64,000 nucleotides of DNA from Aquitalea pelogenes (GCF_001515305.1 NZ_LNQV01000023.1:1-64000), one strand, 5' to 3'. Numbered from the stretch's first letter, positions 19,928 to 29,633 are shown. A program made the numbers and translations. Notes: generated from the letters alone by a model not told the origin.

Positions 19928-20867
19928 CGTTTTTCAGTTGATAGTTATCGTAGGCATCGACGATTTTCTGCACCAGCGGGTGGCGCACCACGTCTTCGCT
20001 CTGGAAATGGTGAAAGTGGATGCCGCGCACATGGCCCAGAATCTTCTCCACTTCCACCAGTCCGCTTTTCTGATGGCGCTGCAGGTCGATCTGCGTCACG
20101 TCACCGGTAATCACCGCGCGTGAGCCAAAGCCGATGCGGGTGAGGAACATCTTCATCTGCTCCGGCGTGGTGTTCTGTGCCTCGTCCAGAATGATGAAGG
20201 CATTGTTCAGCGTGCGGCCACGCATGTAGGCCAGCGGTGCAATTTCAATCAGGTTTTTTTCGAACAGGCGGGTGACGCGGTCAAAACCCATCAGGTCGTA
20301 CAAGGCGTCGTACAGCGGACGCAGGTAGGGGTCGACCTTTTGTGCCAGATCGCCGGGCAGGAAGCCCAGTTTTTCACCGGCTTCCACCGCCGGGCGCACC
20401 AGCACGATGCGCTTGATGGCATCGCGTTCCATGGCATCCACCGCGCAGGCCACGGCGAGGTAGGTTTTGCCGGTACCGGCCGGGCCGATGCCAAAGGTGA
20501 TGTCGTGCTGGCTGATGGCCTTGATGTAACCGCTCTGGCGCGGAGTACGGCCACGCAGGTCGCCACGACGGGTCAGCAGCACCGGCGCGTCGGCATCGGC
20601 TGCATGATTGTGCTGGCGGGCTTCCACCAGCTCCAGTTGCACATCGTCAATCGAGATGTCCTGCTTTTCTGCCAGCAGGTACAGGCGGGTCAGGCTGTAA
20701 ACCGCGAGGTCGGCCTGCTCGCCACTGCATTTGAAGTGTTCGCCACGGCGCTGGATCAGCACATCCAGACCGGTTTCGATCTGCTTGAGGTTTTCATCCA
20801 GCGGGCCGCACAGGCGGGCCAGCCGTTCGTTATCGACCGGATTGAAACTGAGAGGAGTGGTATTCAT
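19905..20867 (-). CDS. ybeZ: PhoH-like ATPase
   Basis: 320 residues with the Walker A motif GPAGTGKT at residues 128-135 and Walker B in [16 protein letters not shown]. The first 110 residues include a KH-like region. PhoH/YbeZ proteins are ATPases that work with YbeY in RNA processing. The next gene, ybeY, overlaps it. Confidence 0.94.
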   Translation of the reverse strand: MNTTPLSFNPVDNERLARLCGPLDENLKQIETGLDVLIQRRGEHFKCSGEQADLAVYSLTRLYLLAEKQDISIDDVQLELVEARQHNHAADADAPVLLTRRGDLRGRTPRQSGYIKAISQHDITFGIGPAGTGKTYLAVACAVDAMERDAIKRIVLVRPAVEAGEKLGFLPGDLAQKVDPYLRPLYDALYDLMGFDRVTRLFEKNLIEIAPLAYMRGRTLNNAFIILDEAQNTTPEQMKMFLTRIGFGSRAVITGDVTQIDLQRHQKSGLVEVEKILGHVRGIHFHHFQSEDVVRHPLVQKIVDAYDNYQLKNDETSQAK

Positions 20868-20883
20868 GAGTCAGGGTCAGGTG

Positions 20884-21225
20884 TCAGTGGCTGAACAGCA
20901 GCGCCAGCCAGAAGCTGGCTTCCAGTACAAGCAAAACGCAGACCAGCAAGGTCAGCAACATGAACAGGCCGTTACGCAGCCCGGCCGAAGCCAGTTTGTC
21001 CAGTAGACACAGCAGGGCAGCATACAGCAAGGCGGTGGGAAGCAGCGCAGCCGGCCCGGTCAGCAGCAAGAGCGAACGGCTACCCCAGTTGCCATTGCTG
21101 CCGGGCTGGCCCACCAGCAGGCTGAGCACCAGCAGGATGGGCAGGGCAATAAGGCTGTAGCGCACCACCCTGGCTGCATGGCGGCGCAGTGGTGGCGGCT
21201 GGTGGGCGCTGGTGGGGTTGCTCAT
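20884..21225 (-). CDS. Small inner-membrane protein, unknown function
   Basis: 113 residues with three hydrophobic stretches (about 22-40, 52-72 and 84-110) and a basic N terminus (RRHAARVVR). I do not recognise a family. It overlaps the end of the YciI-like gene upstream by 4 bases and precedes phoH by 16 bases, so it is in the miaB-phoH transcription unit. Confidence 0.75.
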   Translation of the reverse strand: MSNPTSAHQPPPLRRHAARVVRYSLIALPILLVLSLLVGQPGSNGNWGSRSLLLLTGPAALLPTALLYAALLCLLDKLASAGLRNGLFMLLTLLVCVLLVLEASFWLALLFSH

Positions 21226-21518
21226 GCGTTTGGCCGGTCTTGCAGGATTTCCAGCCCGGCAACCGTCATGCTGGGGTGAAACTCGGTGATGTCGTAGCGT
21301 GCCAGTCCGGCCAGGGCGAAGGGGTCCTGCGCCAGCCGCTGTTGCAGCATGTGGCGATCACCGCGCGCCAGAATGATGCCACCGGTGCGTGGTTCCTTGC
21401 GGCCGGAGGCCAGGAACAGACCGTCGGCATAGCATTGCTTCAACCACAGCACATGTTGTTCCAGCTGGGCGTCGATTTCCTCCAGCGGGGCGATATAACT
21501 GAGTGAAACGATGAACAT
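21222..21518 (-). CDS. YciI family protein
   Basis: 98 residues with the YCII alpha/beta ferredoxin-like pattern: MFIVSLSYIAPLEEI at the start, HVLWLKQCYADGLFLASGRK in the middle and DPFALAGLARYDITEF near the end, which holds the Asp and the usual DPF motif. The family is soluble and mostly uncharacterised; some members are dehydrochlorinase-like. It lies just after miaB in the same direction. Confidence 0.85.
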   Translation of the reverse strand: MFIVSLSYIAPLEEIDAQLEQHVLWLKQCYADGLFLASGRKEPRTGGIILARGDRHMLQQRLAQDPFALAGLARYDITEFHPSMTVAGLEILQDRPNA

Positions 21519-21542
21519 GACGGGTCTGTGCCTTTATGTGGT

Positions 21543-22877
21543 TCAGCGGTCTTCCTGCAGCAGGATTTCCCCTGCCAGCGAATGCGGACGCGCTTCGGTA
21601 ATGACGACATCCACCATTTGCTTGAGCAGACGCGGGTGACCGACAAAGTTGACGACCCGGTTGTTGGCGGTACGGGCTGCCAGCATGTTCGGGTCCTTCT
21701 TGGAGATGTTTTCCACCAGCACGCGCTGCACGCTGCCCACCATGCTCTGGTTGATGGCAAAACCACGCGCTTCGATCACATCGTTCAGCGCCTCCAGGCG
21801 GCGTACCTTTTCGGTATGCGGGGTGTCGTCGGTGAGGTTGGCTGCCGGGGTGCCGGGGCGGGCGCTGTAGATGAACACATAGCTGAAGTCGAATTCCAGG
21901 TCCTTGACCAGCTTCAGCGTCTTGGCGAAATCAGCTTCGGTTTCGCCGGGGAAGCCGACGATGAAGTCCGATGACAGGCACAGGTCCGGACGCAGTGCAC
22001 GCAGCTTGCGGATGATGGACTTGTATTCCAGTGCGGTATAGCCACGCTTCATGGCGGTAAGGATGCGGTCGGAACCGCTTTGCACCGGCAGATGCAGGTG
22101 CGATACCAGCTTGGGCAGCTTGCCGTAGCAGTCGATGATGCGCTGGGTGAATTCACGCGGATGGCTGGTGGTAAAACGCAGGCGTTCCACGCCCGGAATT
22201 TCGTGCACGTATTCCAGCAGCAGGGCGAAGTCGGCGATTTCACCATCGGCCATCACGCCACGGTAGGCGTTGACGTTTTGCCCCAGTAGGGTGATTTCCT
22301 TTACCCCTTGCTGGGTGAGACCGGCAATTTCGGTCAGCACGTCTTCAAACGGGCGGGAGACTTCCTCGCCACGGGTATAGGGCACCACGCAGAAGGAGCA
22401 GTACTTGGAGCAGCCTTCCATGATGGAGACGAAAGCAGCGGCACCATCCACCTTGGCTGGCGGAATGTGGTCGAATTTTTCGATTTCCGGGAAGGAGATA
22501 TCCACCTGCGCCGCACCGCTGTGCTGGCGGGCGCGAATCATGTCCGGCAGGCGATGCAAGGTTTGCGGGCCGAACACCACATCCACATAAGGCGCACGCT
22601 TGACGATGGTGTCGCCTTCCTGGCTGGCGACGCAGCCGCCAACGCCAATGATCAGGTCGGGCCGGGCTTCTTTCAGCGGGCGGATGCGGCCCAGATCGGA
22701 GAATACTTTTTCCTGTGCCTTTTCCCGCACGCTACAGGTGTTGAACAGGATGACGTCGGCTTCTTCCGGATTGTCTGTCTTGATCATGCCTTCGGCATCG
22801 CCCAGAACGTCGACCATTTTGTCCGAGTCGTATTCGTTCATCTGGCAACCGAAGGTCTTGATGTATACCTTCTTCAT
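21543..22877 (-). CDS. miaB: tRNA-2-methylthio-N6-isopentenyladenosine(37) synthase
   Basis: 444 residues. The N-terminal UPF0004 domain has cysteines in [15 protein letters not shown] and [11 protein letters not shown]. The radical SAM cluster [17 protein letters not shown] lies near residues 155-171. A TRAM domain ends the protein. MiaB adds the methylthio group to i6A37 in tRNAs reading UNN codons, using two 4Fe-4S clusters. It heads the block leading to phoH and lnt, a common arrangement. Confidence 0.97.
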   Translation of the reverse strand: MKKVYIKTFGCQMNEYDSDKMVDVLGDAEGMIKTDNPEEADVILFNTCSVREKAQEKVFSDLGRIRPLKEARPDLIIGVGGCVASQEGDTIVKRAPYVDVVFGPQTLHRLPDMIRARQHSGAAQVDISFPEIEKFDHIPPAKVDGAAAFVSIMEGCSKYCSFCVVPYTRGEEVSRPFEDVLTEIAGLTQQGVKEITLLGQNVNAYRGVMADGEIADFALLLEYVHEIPGVERLRFTTSHPREFTQRIIDCYGKLPKLVSHLHLPVQSGSDRILTAMKRGYTALEYKSIIRKLRALRPDLCLSSDFIVGFPGETEADFAKTLKLVKDLEFDFSYVFIYSARPGTPAANLTDDTPHTEKVRRLEALNDVIEARGFAINQSMVGSVQRVLVENISKKDPNMLAARTANNRVVNFVGHPRLLKQMVDVVITEARPHSLAGEILLQEDR

Positions 22878-22917
22878 TGCTTACAGGAATTCCAGCTGGT
22901 TCATGGGGAAGGGCGCC

Positions 22918-23289
22918 TTACTGCTGGCGCTGTTGCAATTGGGCGATTTCTTCATCGCTCAATACCCAGATGCGATTGATGTTGCCTTGCAAGTCCAGTG
23001 TGATGCCTACCGTTTTACCCACCAGCGTGGGTAATTGTCCGGACAGCACGAACAGGTTGTTGGCATCGTAGATGCGCAGCCCGGGCGCAGTGGTATAGCT
23101 CTGTCCGCTGGGAATCACCATGGCAACCAGCGTGTTCAGCAGCGAACTCTCGCTTTTGGCGAAGGTGACGACATTGTTGTCCACACTGGAGAGCGTGCCG
23201 GCCACGATATTGGCGGGCAGCAGTCTGTTCACGGCCATGGCTGGCAGTGAGAACAGACAGAGCAAGAGGGCGGTGATGAGTGTTTTCAT
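22918..23289 (-). CDS. Small secreted protein, unknown function
   Basis: 123 residues starting MKTLITALLLCLFSLPAMA, a clear Sec signal peptide cleaved near residue 19. The mature part is small and beta-rich (IVAGTLSSVDNNVVTFAKSE and GQLPTLVGKTVGITLD), suggesting a compact periplasmic OB-like or SH3-like fold. The ATG at 23289 is preferred over a further upstream ATG because it exposes the signal peptide. It ends 40 bases before the miaB start and could be cotranscribed with it. Confidence 0.75.
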   Translation of the reverse strand: MKTLITALLLCLFSLPAMAVNRLLPANIVAGTLSSVDNNVVTFAKSESSLLNTLVAMVIPSGQSYTTAPGLRIYDANNLFVLSGQLPTLVGKTVGITLDLQGNINRIWVLSDEEIAQLQQRQQ

Positions 23290-23315
23290 AATCAAATGAA
23301 TGTGTTGCCGGGAGT

Positions 23316-23549
23316 TTAGCACAGCCGCAGCGCCGGCGCAGGGGACTTGTGCGGGTGGGTAATGGCGGCTGAGTCGGTATTGCAGTGCGGCATGAAAATG
23401 CGCAAAGCCGCATGGAATTTGGGCTTGATGAATTGTGCGCCGCAACTACAGCCGGGCGGCAAATGGCACTGTGACGGTGCAAATCCAGGCGCTGCCAAGG
23501 CCTCGCCGGCCTTGGCATGCACCACGGTGTGGTTTTTTTCTGTCGCCAT
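23316..23549 (-). CDS. Possible small Cys-containing protein
   Basis: An open frame of 77 codons containing CHLPPGCSCGAQFIKPK. No ribosome binding site is obvious and no family is recognised. It fills part of the roughly 440-bp gap between the small secreted protein and rbsK, which otherwise holds only the rbs promoter region. It could be chance. Confidence 0.25.
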   Translation of the reverse strand: MATEKNHTVVHAKAGEALAAPGFAPSQCHLPPGCSCGAQFIKPKFHAALRIFMPHCNTDSAAITHPHKSPAPALRLC

Positions 23550-23583
23550 GTAGTTGAAAACTTACATTTTTTGCGTTTTGCGC

Positions 23584-23612
23584 TTCCACCGACATGCGGG
23601 CTCTGCTATAAG
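23584..23612 (+). promoter_or_regulatory. Possible promoter of the rbs operon
   Basis: TATAAG (23607-23612) preceded by TGC forms an extended -10; a weak -35 (TTCCAC, 23584-23589) lies 17 bases upstream. It is 115 bases before rbsK. TTGATCAA at 23643-23650 is an 8-bp palindrome that could be part of an RbsR operator, but this is only a suggestion. Confidence 0.4.
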
Positions 23613-23726
23613 TTCACCGCATTGCTGAGTACGTTTTAGCGTTTGATCAACAGCAGACCGTGCTTGCCGTTCTGCCCGGCCCGGGCAGCGGGCATAGCAC
23701 ATGGTTTGCCGCAAGAAAGACAAAAC

Positions 23727-24614
23727 ATGAGCCGCGTTTTGCTGATCGGTAGCATCAACATGGACCTGGTGGTGGAAGCAGACAGCTTTCCGCGTCAGGG
23801 TGAAACCCTGTTTGGTCGCCGCTTTGCCACCTATCCTGGTGGCAAGGGGGCCAATCAGGCCGTGGCGGCTGCCCGTCTGGGTGCCAATGTCAGCCTGATT
23901 GCCTGTGTCGGGCAGGATGCCTTTGGTGCGCAATTGCTCAGTGGCTTGCAGGCCGAAGGCGTGGACACCCGCTGGGTAGCGCAGGTCAGTGAAGCCACCG
24001 GCATGGCCAGCATCACCCTGGCTGGTGGTGACAATGCCATCATGGTGGTGCCCGGTGCCAACCATGCCGTGTCCCCCGCCCAGCTGGATGCCGCCGAAGC
24101 CGCCTTTGCCGAGGCCGATGTGGTGCTGGCCCAGCTGGAAGTGCCGCTGGCTACCGTCGAGCATGCTGCCATGCTGGCGGCGCGCCACGGCAAGCCCTTC
24201 ATCCTGAACCCCGCTCCGGCCCAGCCGCTGCCTGCCACCTTGCTGCAACAGGTTTCCCTGCTGACGCCCAATGAATACGAGCTGGCGGTGGCAATGGGCA
24301 GCCAGCAGCCCTGGCAGCAACTGCTGGCCAGTCGTCCGGCGGGCATCGTGATGACACAGGGCAGCCTGGGCGCCAGCTATGCTGATGCCGATGGTGTGCT
24401 CCGGCAGGTGAATGGTTTTCCGGTATTCGCCGTCGACAGCACCGGTGCCGGCGATACCTTCAATGGTGCGCTGGCGGCATTCTGGGCGCTGGGCCTGGGC
24501 GAGGCTGTGCGCCGTGCCAATGCCGCCGCCGCACTGTCGGTGACCAAGCAGGGCGCGCAAAGCGGCATGCCCACCCTGGCCGAGCTGCAACATTTTCTGG
24601 AACAACAAGCATGA
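23727..24614 (+). CDS. rbsK: Ribokinase
   Basis: 295 residues from the ATG at 23727 (AAGAAAGA upstream). PfkB-family signatures are GGKGANQAVAAARLGANV near residue 38 and DSTGAGDTFNGALAAF, with the catalytic base D243. It phosphorylates D-ribose to ribose 5-phosphate in the cytoplasm. Here it comes first in the operon, unlike E. coli where it follows rbsB. Its last codons overlap the predicted rbsD start. Confidence 0.95.
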   Translation: MSRVLLIGSINMDLVVEADSFPRQGETLFGRRFATYPGGKGANQAVAAARLGANVSLIACVGQDAFGAQLLSGLQAEGVDTRWVAQVSEATGMASITLAGGDNAIMVVPGANHAVSPAQLDAAEAAFAEADVVLAQLEVPLATVEHAAMLAARHGKPFILNPAPAQPLPATLLQQVSLLTPNEYELAVAMGSQQPWQQLLASRPAGIVMTQGSLGASYADADGVLRQVNGFPVFAVDSTGAGDTFNGALAAFWALGLGEAVRRANAAAALSVTKQGAQSGMPTLAELQHFLEQQA

Positions 24615-25010
24615 AAAAAGCTGGGACATCTGAATCGCGACATCGCGCGCGTGCTGGCCGGCATGGGCCATACCGACAGTCTGGTGATTGCCGACTGCGG
24701 CCTGCCGATTCCGGCTGGTGTGGAATGCATCGACCTCGCGCTGGCGCTGGGCGAGCCGGGCTTTGCCCGCGTGCTGGACACCGTGCTGGCTGATTTCCAG
24801 TGCGAGCGTGCCGTCTTTGCCGACGAATGCCGCAGCCGCAACCCGGCTGTTGTCGAGCAGGCGGCCGCCCTGGCCGCGCAGGGCGTGGCACTGGAGTTTG
24901 TCAGCCATGAACAATTCAAACAGCGCTGCCAGGAAGCCAAGGTGATCATCCGTACCGGTGAATGTACGCCGTACGCCAATGTGATCCTGCACTCCGGTGT
25001 GATTTTCTGA
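24611..25010 (+). pseudogene. rbsD: D-ribose pyranase with an N-terminal frameshift
   Basis: The ATG at 24611 (overlapping the rbsK stop) opens the frame MKKAG and then runs into another frame. From 24624 a second frame reads GHLNRDIARVLAGMGHTDSLV and continues as a full RbsD to the stop at 25010 (PYANVILHSGVIF at the end). Removing one A from the A6 run at 24614-24619, or one G at 24623-24625, would restore MKK-x-GHLN. As written, only a GTG at 24651 could start the main frame, losing the first strand but keeping the catalytic His in GHTD. RbsD interconverts pyranose and furanose forms of ribose. A read error, a true mutation or slippage are all possible. Confidence 0.8.
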
Positions 25011-25020
25011 GGGCCTGGTG

Positions 25021-26511
25021 ATGAATGTTGTCATGCAGGGCATCAGCAAGGCATTCGGCCCGGTGCGGGTGCTGGAACAAGTGGACTTTGCCATTGCCGG
25101 CGGGGAAATCCACGCCTTGATGGGCGAGAACGGTGCCGGCAAATCCACGCTGATGAAAATACTCAGCGGGGTGTACCGTAGCGATGCCGGCAGCATCGTG
25201 ATTGACGGCAAGCCGGTGGACATCCGCTCCACCCGTCAGGCCGAAGCCTGCGGCATTGCCATCATCCATCAGGAGCTGAACCTGATTCCGCAACTGTCGG
25301 TGATGGAAAACCTGTTCCTTGGTCGTGAACCATCGCGCTTTGGCGTAATCGACAGCGCCTGCATGCGGCGCGAGGCACAGGCACAGCTGGCGTCGCTTGG
25401 GGCTGGCAATATCGACCCGGAAGCCGAAGCCGGCAGCCTGTCCATCGGTCAGCAGCAGATGGTGGAAATTGCCAAGGCACTGGCCATGGATGCACGTCTC
25501 CTGATCATGGACGAGCCTACCGCCGCGCTGACCGAACGCGAGATCGACACCCTGTTCGGCCTGATGCAGGCGCTCAAGGCACGTGGTGTCGCCATTGTGT
25601 ATGTGTCACACCGCATGGAAGAAATCTTCCGTATCTGCGACAAGATCAGCGTGTTGCGCGATGGCCGCTTTGTTGGCGAGCGGGTGATTGCCCGTACCGA
25701 TTTTGATGAAGTGGTGCACATGATGGTGGGACGCGAAATCGGCGACCGTTTTCCGCGTCGTACCGTACAGCCGGGTGCCGTGCGCCTGCAGGTGGATGGG
25801 CTGGCTGACGAACATCATGTGCGCGACATCAGCTTTGCCGTACGGGCTGGTGAAGTGCTGGGCGTGGCCGGGCTGATGGGCGCGGGGCGCAGTGAAATCC
25901 TCAAGACCCTGTTTGGCCTGAACCGCCGCACGGCGGGCACGGTGTTGCTGGATGGCGAGGCGGTCAGCCTGCACAGCCCGGGAGCAGCGATTGCCGCTGG
26001 CCTCGCCTTTGTAACGGAAGACCGCAAGAGTCAGGGCCTGGTACTGGGCATGTCGCTGCGCGAAAACGCCACCCTGGTGCATCTGCCGCAGTACGCCCGG
26101 CTGGGTGTGGTGTCGGATGCGGCCGAGCAGCAGGCGGTGGCCGGCTTGATCGAGCAATTGCGTATCCGCACCCGCGACGCCGAACTGGAGGTGAAATCGC
26201 TGTCCGGTGGCAATCAGCAAAAAGTGGTGTTTGCCAAATGGCTGGCCCAGCCGCCCAAGGTGTTGCTGCTGGACGAACCCACCCGCGGGGTGGACGTGGG
26301 TGGCAAGGCCGAGATTTATCACATCATCAACCAACTGGCCGCAGCGGGTGTGGCCATCGTGATGGTGTCGTCGGAATTGCCGGAAGTCATGGCCATGAGC
26401 AACCGCATCCTGGTGATACACGAAGGCCGCCAGACCGGCCTGTTCGAGGCCGCTGAGGCCACCCAGGAAGGCATCATGGCTGCGGCCACCGGTACGGCGC
26501 ACGCCGCCTGA
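25021..26511 (+). CDS. rbsA: Ribose ABC transporter ATP-binding protein
   Basis: 496 residues with two ABC domains. The first has Walker A GENGAGKS (from residue 36), signature LSIGQQQMVEIAKA and Walker B LLIMDEPT. The second has a degenerate Walker A (GAGRSEILK), signature LSGGNQQKVVFAKW and LLLDEPTRGVDVG. This is the typical carbohydrate type-2 (RbsA/MglA) layout. It powers ribose uptake with RbsB and RbsC. A GTG one codon upstream is an alternative start. Confidence 0.96.
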   Translation: MNVVMQGISKAFGPVRVLEQVDFAIAGGEIHALMGENGAGKSTLMKILSGVYRSDAGSIVIDGKPVDIRSTRQAEACGIAIIHQELNLIPQLSVMENLFLGREPSRFGVIDSACMRREAQAQLASLGAGNIDPEAEAGSLSIGQQQMVEIAKALAMDARLLIMDEPTAALTEREIDTLFGLMQALKARGVAIVYVSHRMEEIFRICDKISVLRDGRFVGERVIARTDFDEVVHMMVGREIGDRFPRRTVQPGAVRLQVDGLADEHHVRDISFAVRAGEVLGVAGLMGAGRSEILKTLFGLNRRTAGTVLLDGEAVSLHSPGAAIAAGLAFVTEDRKSQGLVLGMSLRENATLVHLPQYARLGVVSDAAEQQAVAGLIEQLRIRTRDAELEVKSLSGGNQQKVVFAKWLAQPPKVLLLDEPTRGVDVGGKAEIYHIINQLAAAGVAIVMVSSELPEVMAMSNRILVIHEGRQTGLFEAAEATQEGIMAAATGTAHAA

Positions 26512-26532
26512 ACAAGAGCAAGGGAATAAATA

Positions 26533-27471
26533 ATGACTCCAAAACAAAAAGCCACCCTGCAGAAGCTGGGGCCCTTCATCGCCCTGGTGCTGGTGTCGGT
26601 GGGGCTGGCCGTACTCAGCCCGGACTTCCTGACCGTGGCCAACCTGCTGAACGTGATGCGCCAGGTGTCGATCAATGCGCTGATTGCCTTTGGCATGACG
26701 CTGGTGATCCTGCTGGGCGGCATCGACCTGTCGGTGGGTTCCATCCTGGCGCTGTCCTCGGTGGGCATTGCCACGCTGATCCAGTCCGGCGTCAACCCGA
26801 TGCTGGCTACCCTGCTGGGGGTGATCGGCGGTGGTGTGATGGGCCTGCTCAACGGCCTGGTGGTGAGCAAGGGCAAGGTGGCGCCGTTCATCGCCACCCT
26901 GGCTTCCATGACCATCCTGCGCGGTCTCGCGCTGGTGGTGTCAGGCGGCAGCCCGATCACCGGTTTCAACAGCGATCTGTTCTCCATGCTGGGCGGCGGC
27001 TATGTGGCCGGGCTGGTGCCGATTCCGGTGGTGTGGATGCTGATCATGTTCGGCCTGTTTGCCTTCCTGCTGAAGAAAACAGTGTTCGGCCGCCATGTGT
27101 ATGCCACCGGTGGCAATGAGGAAGCCGCCCGGCTGTCCGGCGTGAAGGTGGATCAGATCAAGCTGTGGGTCTATACCGTTTCCGGTGCCATGTCAGCCAT
27201 GGCCGGGGTGGTGCTGACCTCGCGCCTGAATTCCGCCCAGCCCACCGCCGGTAGCGGCTACGAGCTGGATGCCATCGCCGCCGTGGTGCTGGGTGGTACC
27301 AGCCTGACCGGCGGCCGCGGCTGGATTTTTGGCACGCTGATGGGCGCGTTGCTGATTGGCGTGCTGAACAATGGCCTTAACCTGCTGGGCGTATCGTCCT
27401 TCTACCAGCAGGTGATCAAGGGTGTGGTCATCTTGCTGGCGGTGCTGATCGACCGCAGCGGCAAAAAGTAA
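26533..27471 (+). CDS. rbsC: Ribose ABC transporter permease
   Basis: 312 residues with about eight to ten membrane segments. GMTLVILLGGIDLSVGSILA (residues 54-73) and the EAA-like loop GGNEEAARLSGVKVDQIK (about 193-210) are signatures of the RbsC family. It forms the membrane channel of the ribose transporter. It starts 21 bases after rbsA. Confidence 0.96.
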   Translation: MTPKQKATLQKLGPFIALVLVSVGLAVLSPDFLTVANLLNVMRQVSINALIAFGMTLVILLGGIDLSVGSILALSSVGIATLIQSGVNPMLATLLGVIGGGVMGLLNGLVVSKGKVAPFIATLASMTILRGLALVVSGGSPITGFNSDLFSMLGGGYVAGLVPIPVVWMLIMFGLFAFLLKKTVFGRHVYATGGNEEAARLSGVKVDQIKLWVYTVSGAMSAMAGVVLTSRLNSAQPTAGSGYELDAIAAVVLGGTSLTGGRGWIFGTLMGALLIGVLNNGLNLLGVSSFYQQVIKGVVILLAVLIDRSGKK

Positions 27472-27546
27472 ACGCAGGGTTTGAATCAACAAAAGTCCTG
27501 TCCAGGGCTGTTTAACGCAACGTAGTCAATATCAGGGAGACTCACC

Positions 27547-28488
27547 ATGAATCGCATTCTTCATCCGCTGCTGGCCAGCATGCTGGTGTTCGGCATTGCC
27601 GCCTGCTCCAAGCAAGGTCCGGACAGCGCTGCGCCGGCTGCCGCCAGTGCACCTGCCGCTGCCGCCGATGGCAAGCTGACCGTCGGCCTGGCCGTATCCA
27701 CCTTGAACAACCCCTTCTTCGTGTCGCTGCGCAAGGGCGCTGAAGACGAAGCCAAGAAAGACGGCGTCAACCTGATTACCGTGGATGCCCAGGACGACCC
27801 GGCCAAGCAGCAGGCCAGCGTGGAAGACCTGATCCAGAAAAAGGTGAACGTCATCCTGATCAACCCGACTGATTCCTCCGCCGTGGCCAATGTGGTGAAG
27901 GAAGCGACCGGCAAGGGCATCAAGGTGGTGTCGCTGGACCGCAGCGTGAACGGTGCCGAAGTCAGCGCCCACATTGCTTCGGATAACGTGGCAGGCGGCA
28001 AGATGGCCGGTGAGTACCTGCTGGAAAAACTGGGTGGCAAGGGCCGTATCGTCGAGCTGGAAGGTATTGCCGGCTCCTCCGCAGCACGTGAGCGCGGAGA
28101 AGGCTTCCACAAGGTGGTGGATGGCAAGGCTGATGTGAAACTGCTGGCCAAGCAACCGGCAGATTTCGACCGCGCCAAGGGCCTGTCGGTGATGGAAAAC
28201 ATCATCCAGGGCAACAAGGACATCCAGGGCGTGTTTGCGCATAACGACGAAATGGCGCTGGGCGCGCTCAAGGCCATTCAGGCTGCCGGTCTGAAAAACG
28301 TGGTGGTGGTGGGCTTTGATGCCACCGCTGACGCCGTTGCCGCGGTGAAGGCCGGTACCCTGGCCGCCACCGTGCAGCAGCAGCCTGAGCTGATCGGCCA
28401 GTATGGCATCCAGACTGCCAAGAAACTGGCAGCCGGCCAGAGCGTGGACAAGTTCATTCCGGTACCGCTGAACCTGATCAAGCAGTAA
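27547..28488 (+). CDS. rbsB: D-ribose-binding periplasmic protein, predicted lipoprotein
   Basis: 313 residues. The N terminus MNRILHPLLASMLVFGIAAC ends in a lipobox-like IAAC (Cys20), so it is probably lipid-anchored, followed by an Ala/Pro-rich linker. The periplasmic-binding-protein fold has LAVSTLNNPFFVSLRKGAED and FAHNDEMALGALKAIQAAG. It binds ribose and delivers it to RbsAC. AGGGAGA precedes the ATG. Confidence 0.93.
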   Translation: MNRILHPLLASMLVFGIAACSKQGPDSAAPAAASAPAAAADGKLTVGLAVSTLNNPFFVSLRKGAEDEAKKDGVNLITVDAQDDPAKQQASVEDLIQKKVNVILINPTDSSAVANVVKEATGKGIKVVSLDRSVNGAEVSAHIASDNVAGGKMAGEYLLEKLGGKGRIVELEGIAGSSAARERGEGFHKVVDGKADVKLLAKQPADFDRAKGLSVMENIIQGNKDIQGVFAHNDEMALGALKAIQAAGLKNVVVVGFDATADAVAAVKAGTLAATVQQQPELIGQYGIQTAKKLAAGQSVDKFIPVPLNLIKQ

Positions 28489-28559
28489 GCGGGAAGCCAT
28501 GGCTGGTACAGGGTTTTCCTGTGCCCGCCCGCTTGTAATACAATCGCTACAAGCCAGCC

Positions 28560-28590
28560 AACCCCCGCTGCTGACAAGGCTGCGGGGGTT
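28560..28590 (+). terminator. Hairpin between rbsB and rbsR
   Basis: AACCCCCGC (28560-28568) pairs perfectly with GCGGGGGTT (28582-28590) over 9 GC-rich bp. No T run follows, so it is probably an RNA stability or attenuating hairpin that reduces readthrough into rbsR rather than a full terminator. Confidence 0.5.
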
Positions 28591-28628
28591 GTTGCTGCCG
28601 GTGACCAACCCCTTACAGAAAGTCTTGC

Positions 28629-29633
28629 GTGACTGCCTACAAGCGCCTCACCATCGATGACATTGCCAGCCTGGCCGGCGTATCCCGTACCACGGCCAGC
28701 ATGGTGCTCAATGGCCATGCCGAGCGTTATCGCATTTCGCCAGCCACGGTGGAACGGGTGGAGAAAGTAGCACGCGAGCACCATTTCAACCCTTCGCAAT
28801 CGGCACGGTCATTGCGCAGCAAACGCAGCAACAGCATCGGGCTGGTGATTCCCGACCTGACCAACTCGGCCCATGCCACGCTGGCGCAGGCCATGGAAAA
28901 CCTGTGCCGCGAGCGTGACCACCAGCTGGTGCTGGTGACCAGTGACGAGGACCCGCAGCGCGAAGCCGAAGGCATGGCGCACCTGGTGGCGCGTCAGGTG
29001 GATGGCATGGCCGTGGTGCCTTGCAGCAGTGATGCCGCCCTGTATCAGAAATGGACCAGCCGTCTGCCGCTGGTGTTTGTCGACCGCCGCATCGATGGCA
29101 GTGGCATTCCGTCGGTGGTGACTGACGCCACCGATACCGTGGCCCGGCTGATTGGCAGCAAGCTGGCGCAGGGTGTGCAGGAAGTAGTGTATTTCGGTGG
29201 TCAGCCCACGCTTTCTCCCAGCCGCGACCGGTTGGCAGGTTTCCGTCAGGCGCTGCAACAGCATGGCATGCAGGCCCCGGCTGAGTGGGTGGTGGAGCGC
29301 GATTTCCAGCGCGCTTCCGGTTTTGCCATGATGCAGCAGTGGTATGCCGCCAAAGGGCGCTACCCGCAAGCCTTGTTCACCGCCTCCATTACCTTGCTTG
29401 AAGGGGTGCTGTCCTTCATGAGCCAGACCCACCATCTGCGTGAAGCTCCGTCCTGTCTGATGACGTTTGACGATCATCCCTTGCTCGACTGCCTGCCCAT
29501 TCCGGTGGATGCCATCGTGCAGGATGGTCAGGGCATGGCAGAGCACTGCCTGGCGCAGATTTTCGCCCTGCTGGAAGGCCGCACACCGTTACCGGCTGAT
29601 CGGGCAGTTGCCGCGCACATCATTCAGCGTTAG
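28629..29633 (+). CDS. rbsR: LacI-family regulator of the ribose operon
   Basis: 334 residues with GTG start. The helix-turn-helix is LTIDDIASLAGVSRTTASMV (residues 7-26), followed by the hinge and a periplasmic-binding-protein-like effector domain from about residue 62. Position at the end of the rbs operon makes RbsR the likely identity; the unusual hinge region (ERYRISPATVERVEKV) also resembles Cra/FruR proteins. It would repress rbs genes in the absence of ribose. Confidence 0.85.
   Translation: MTAYKRLTIDDIASLAGVSRTTASMVLNGHAERYRISPATVERVEKVAREHHFNPSQSARSLRSKRSNSIGLVIPDLTNSAHATLAQAMENLCRERDHQLVLVTSDEDPQREAEGMAHLVARQVDGMAVVPCSSDAALYQKWTSRLPLVFVDRRIDGSGIPSVVTDATDTVARLIGSKLAQGVQEVVYFGGQPTLSPSRDRLAGFRQALQQHGMQAPAEWVVERDFQRASGFAMMQQWYAAKGRYPQALFTASITLLEGVLSFMSQTHHLREAPSCLMTFDDHPLLDCLPIPVDAIVQDGQGMAEHCLAQIFALLEGRTPLPADRAVAAHIIQR

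Noticed and set aside
23562-25232. Minus-strand open frame of 556 codons opposite rbsK-rbsD-rbsA
   Set aside because: It covers several clear + strand genes and has no family features; it is a GC-driven shadow.
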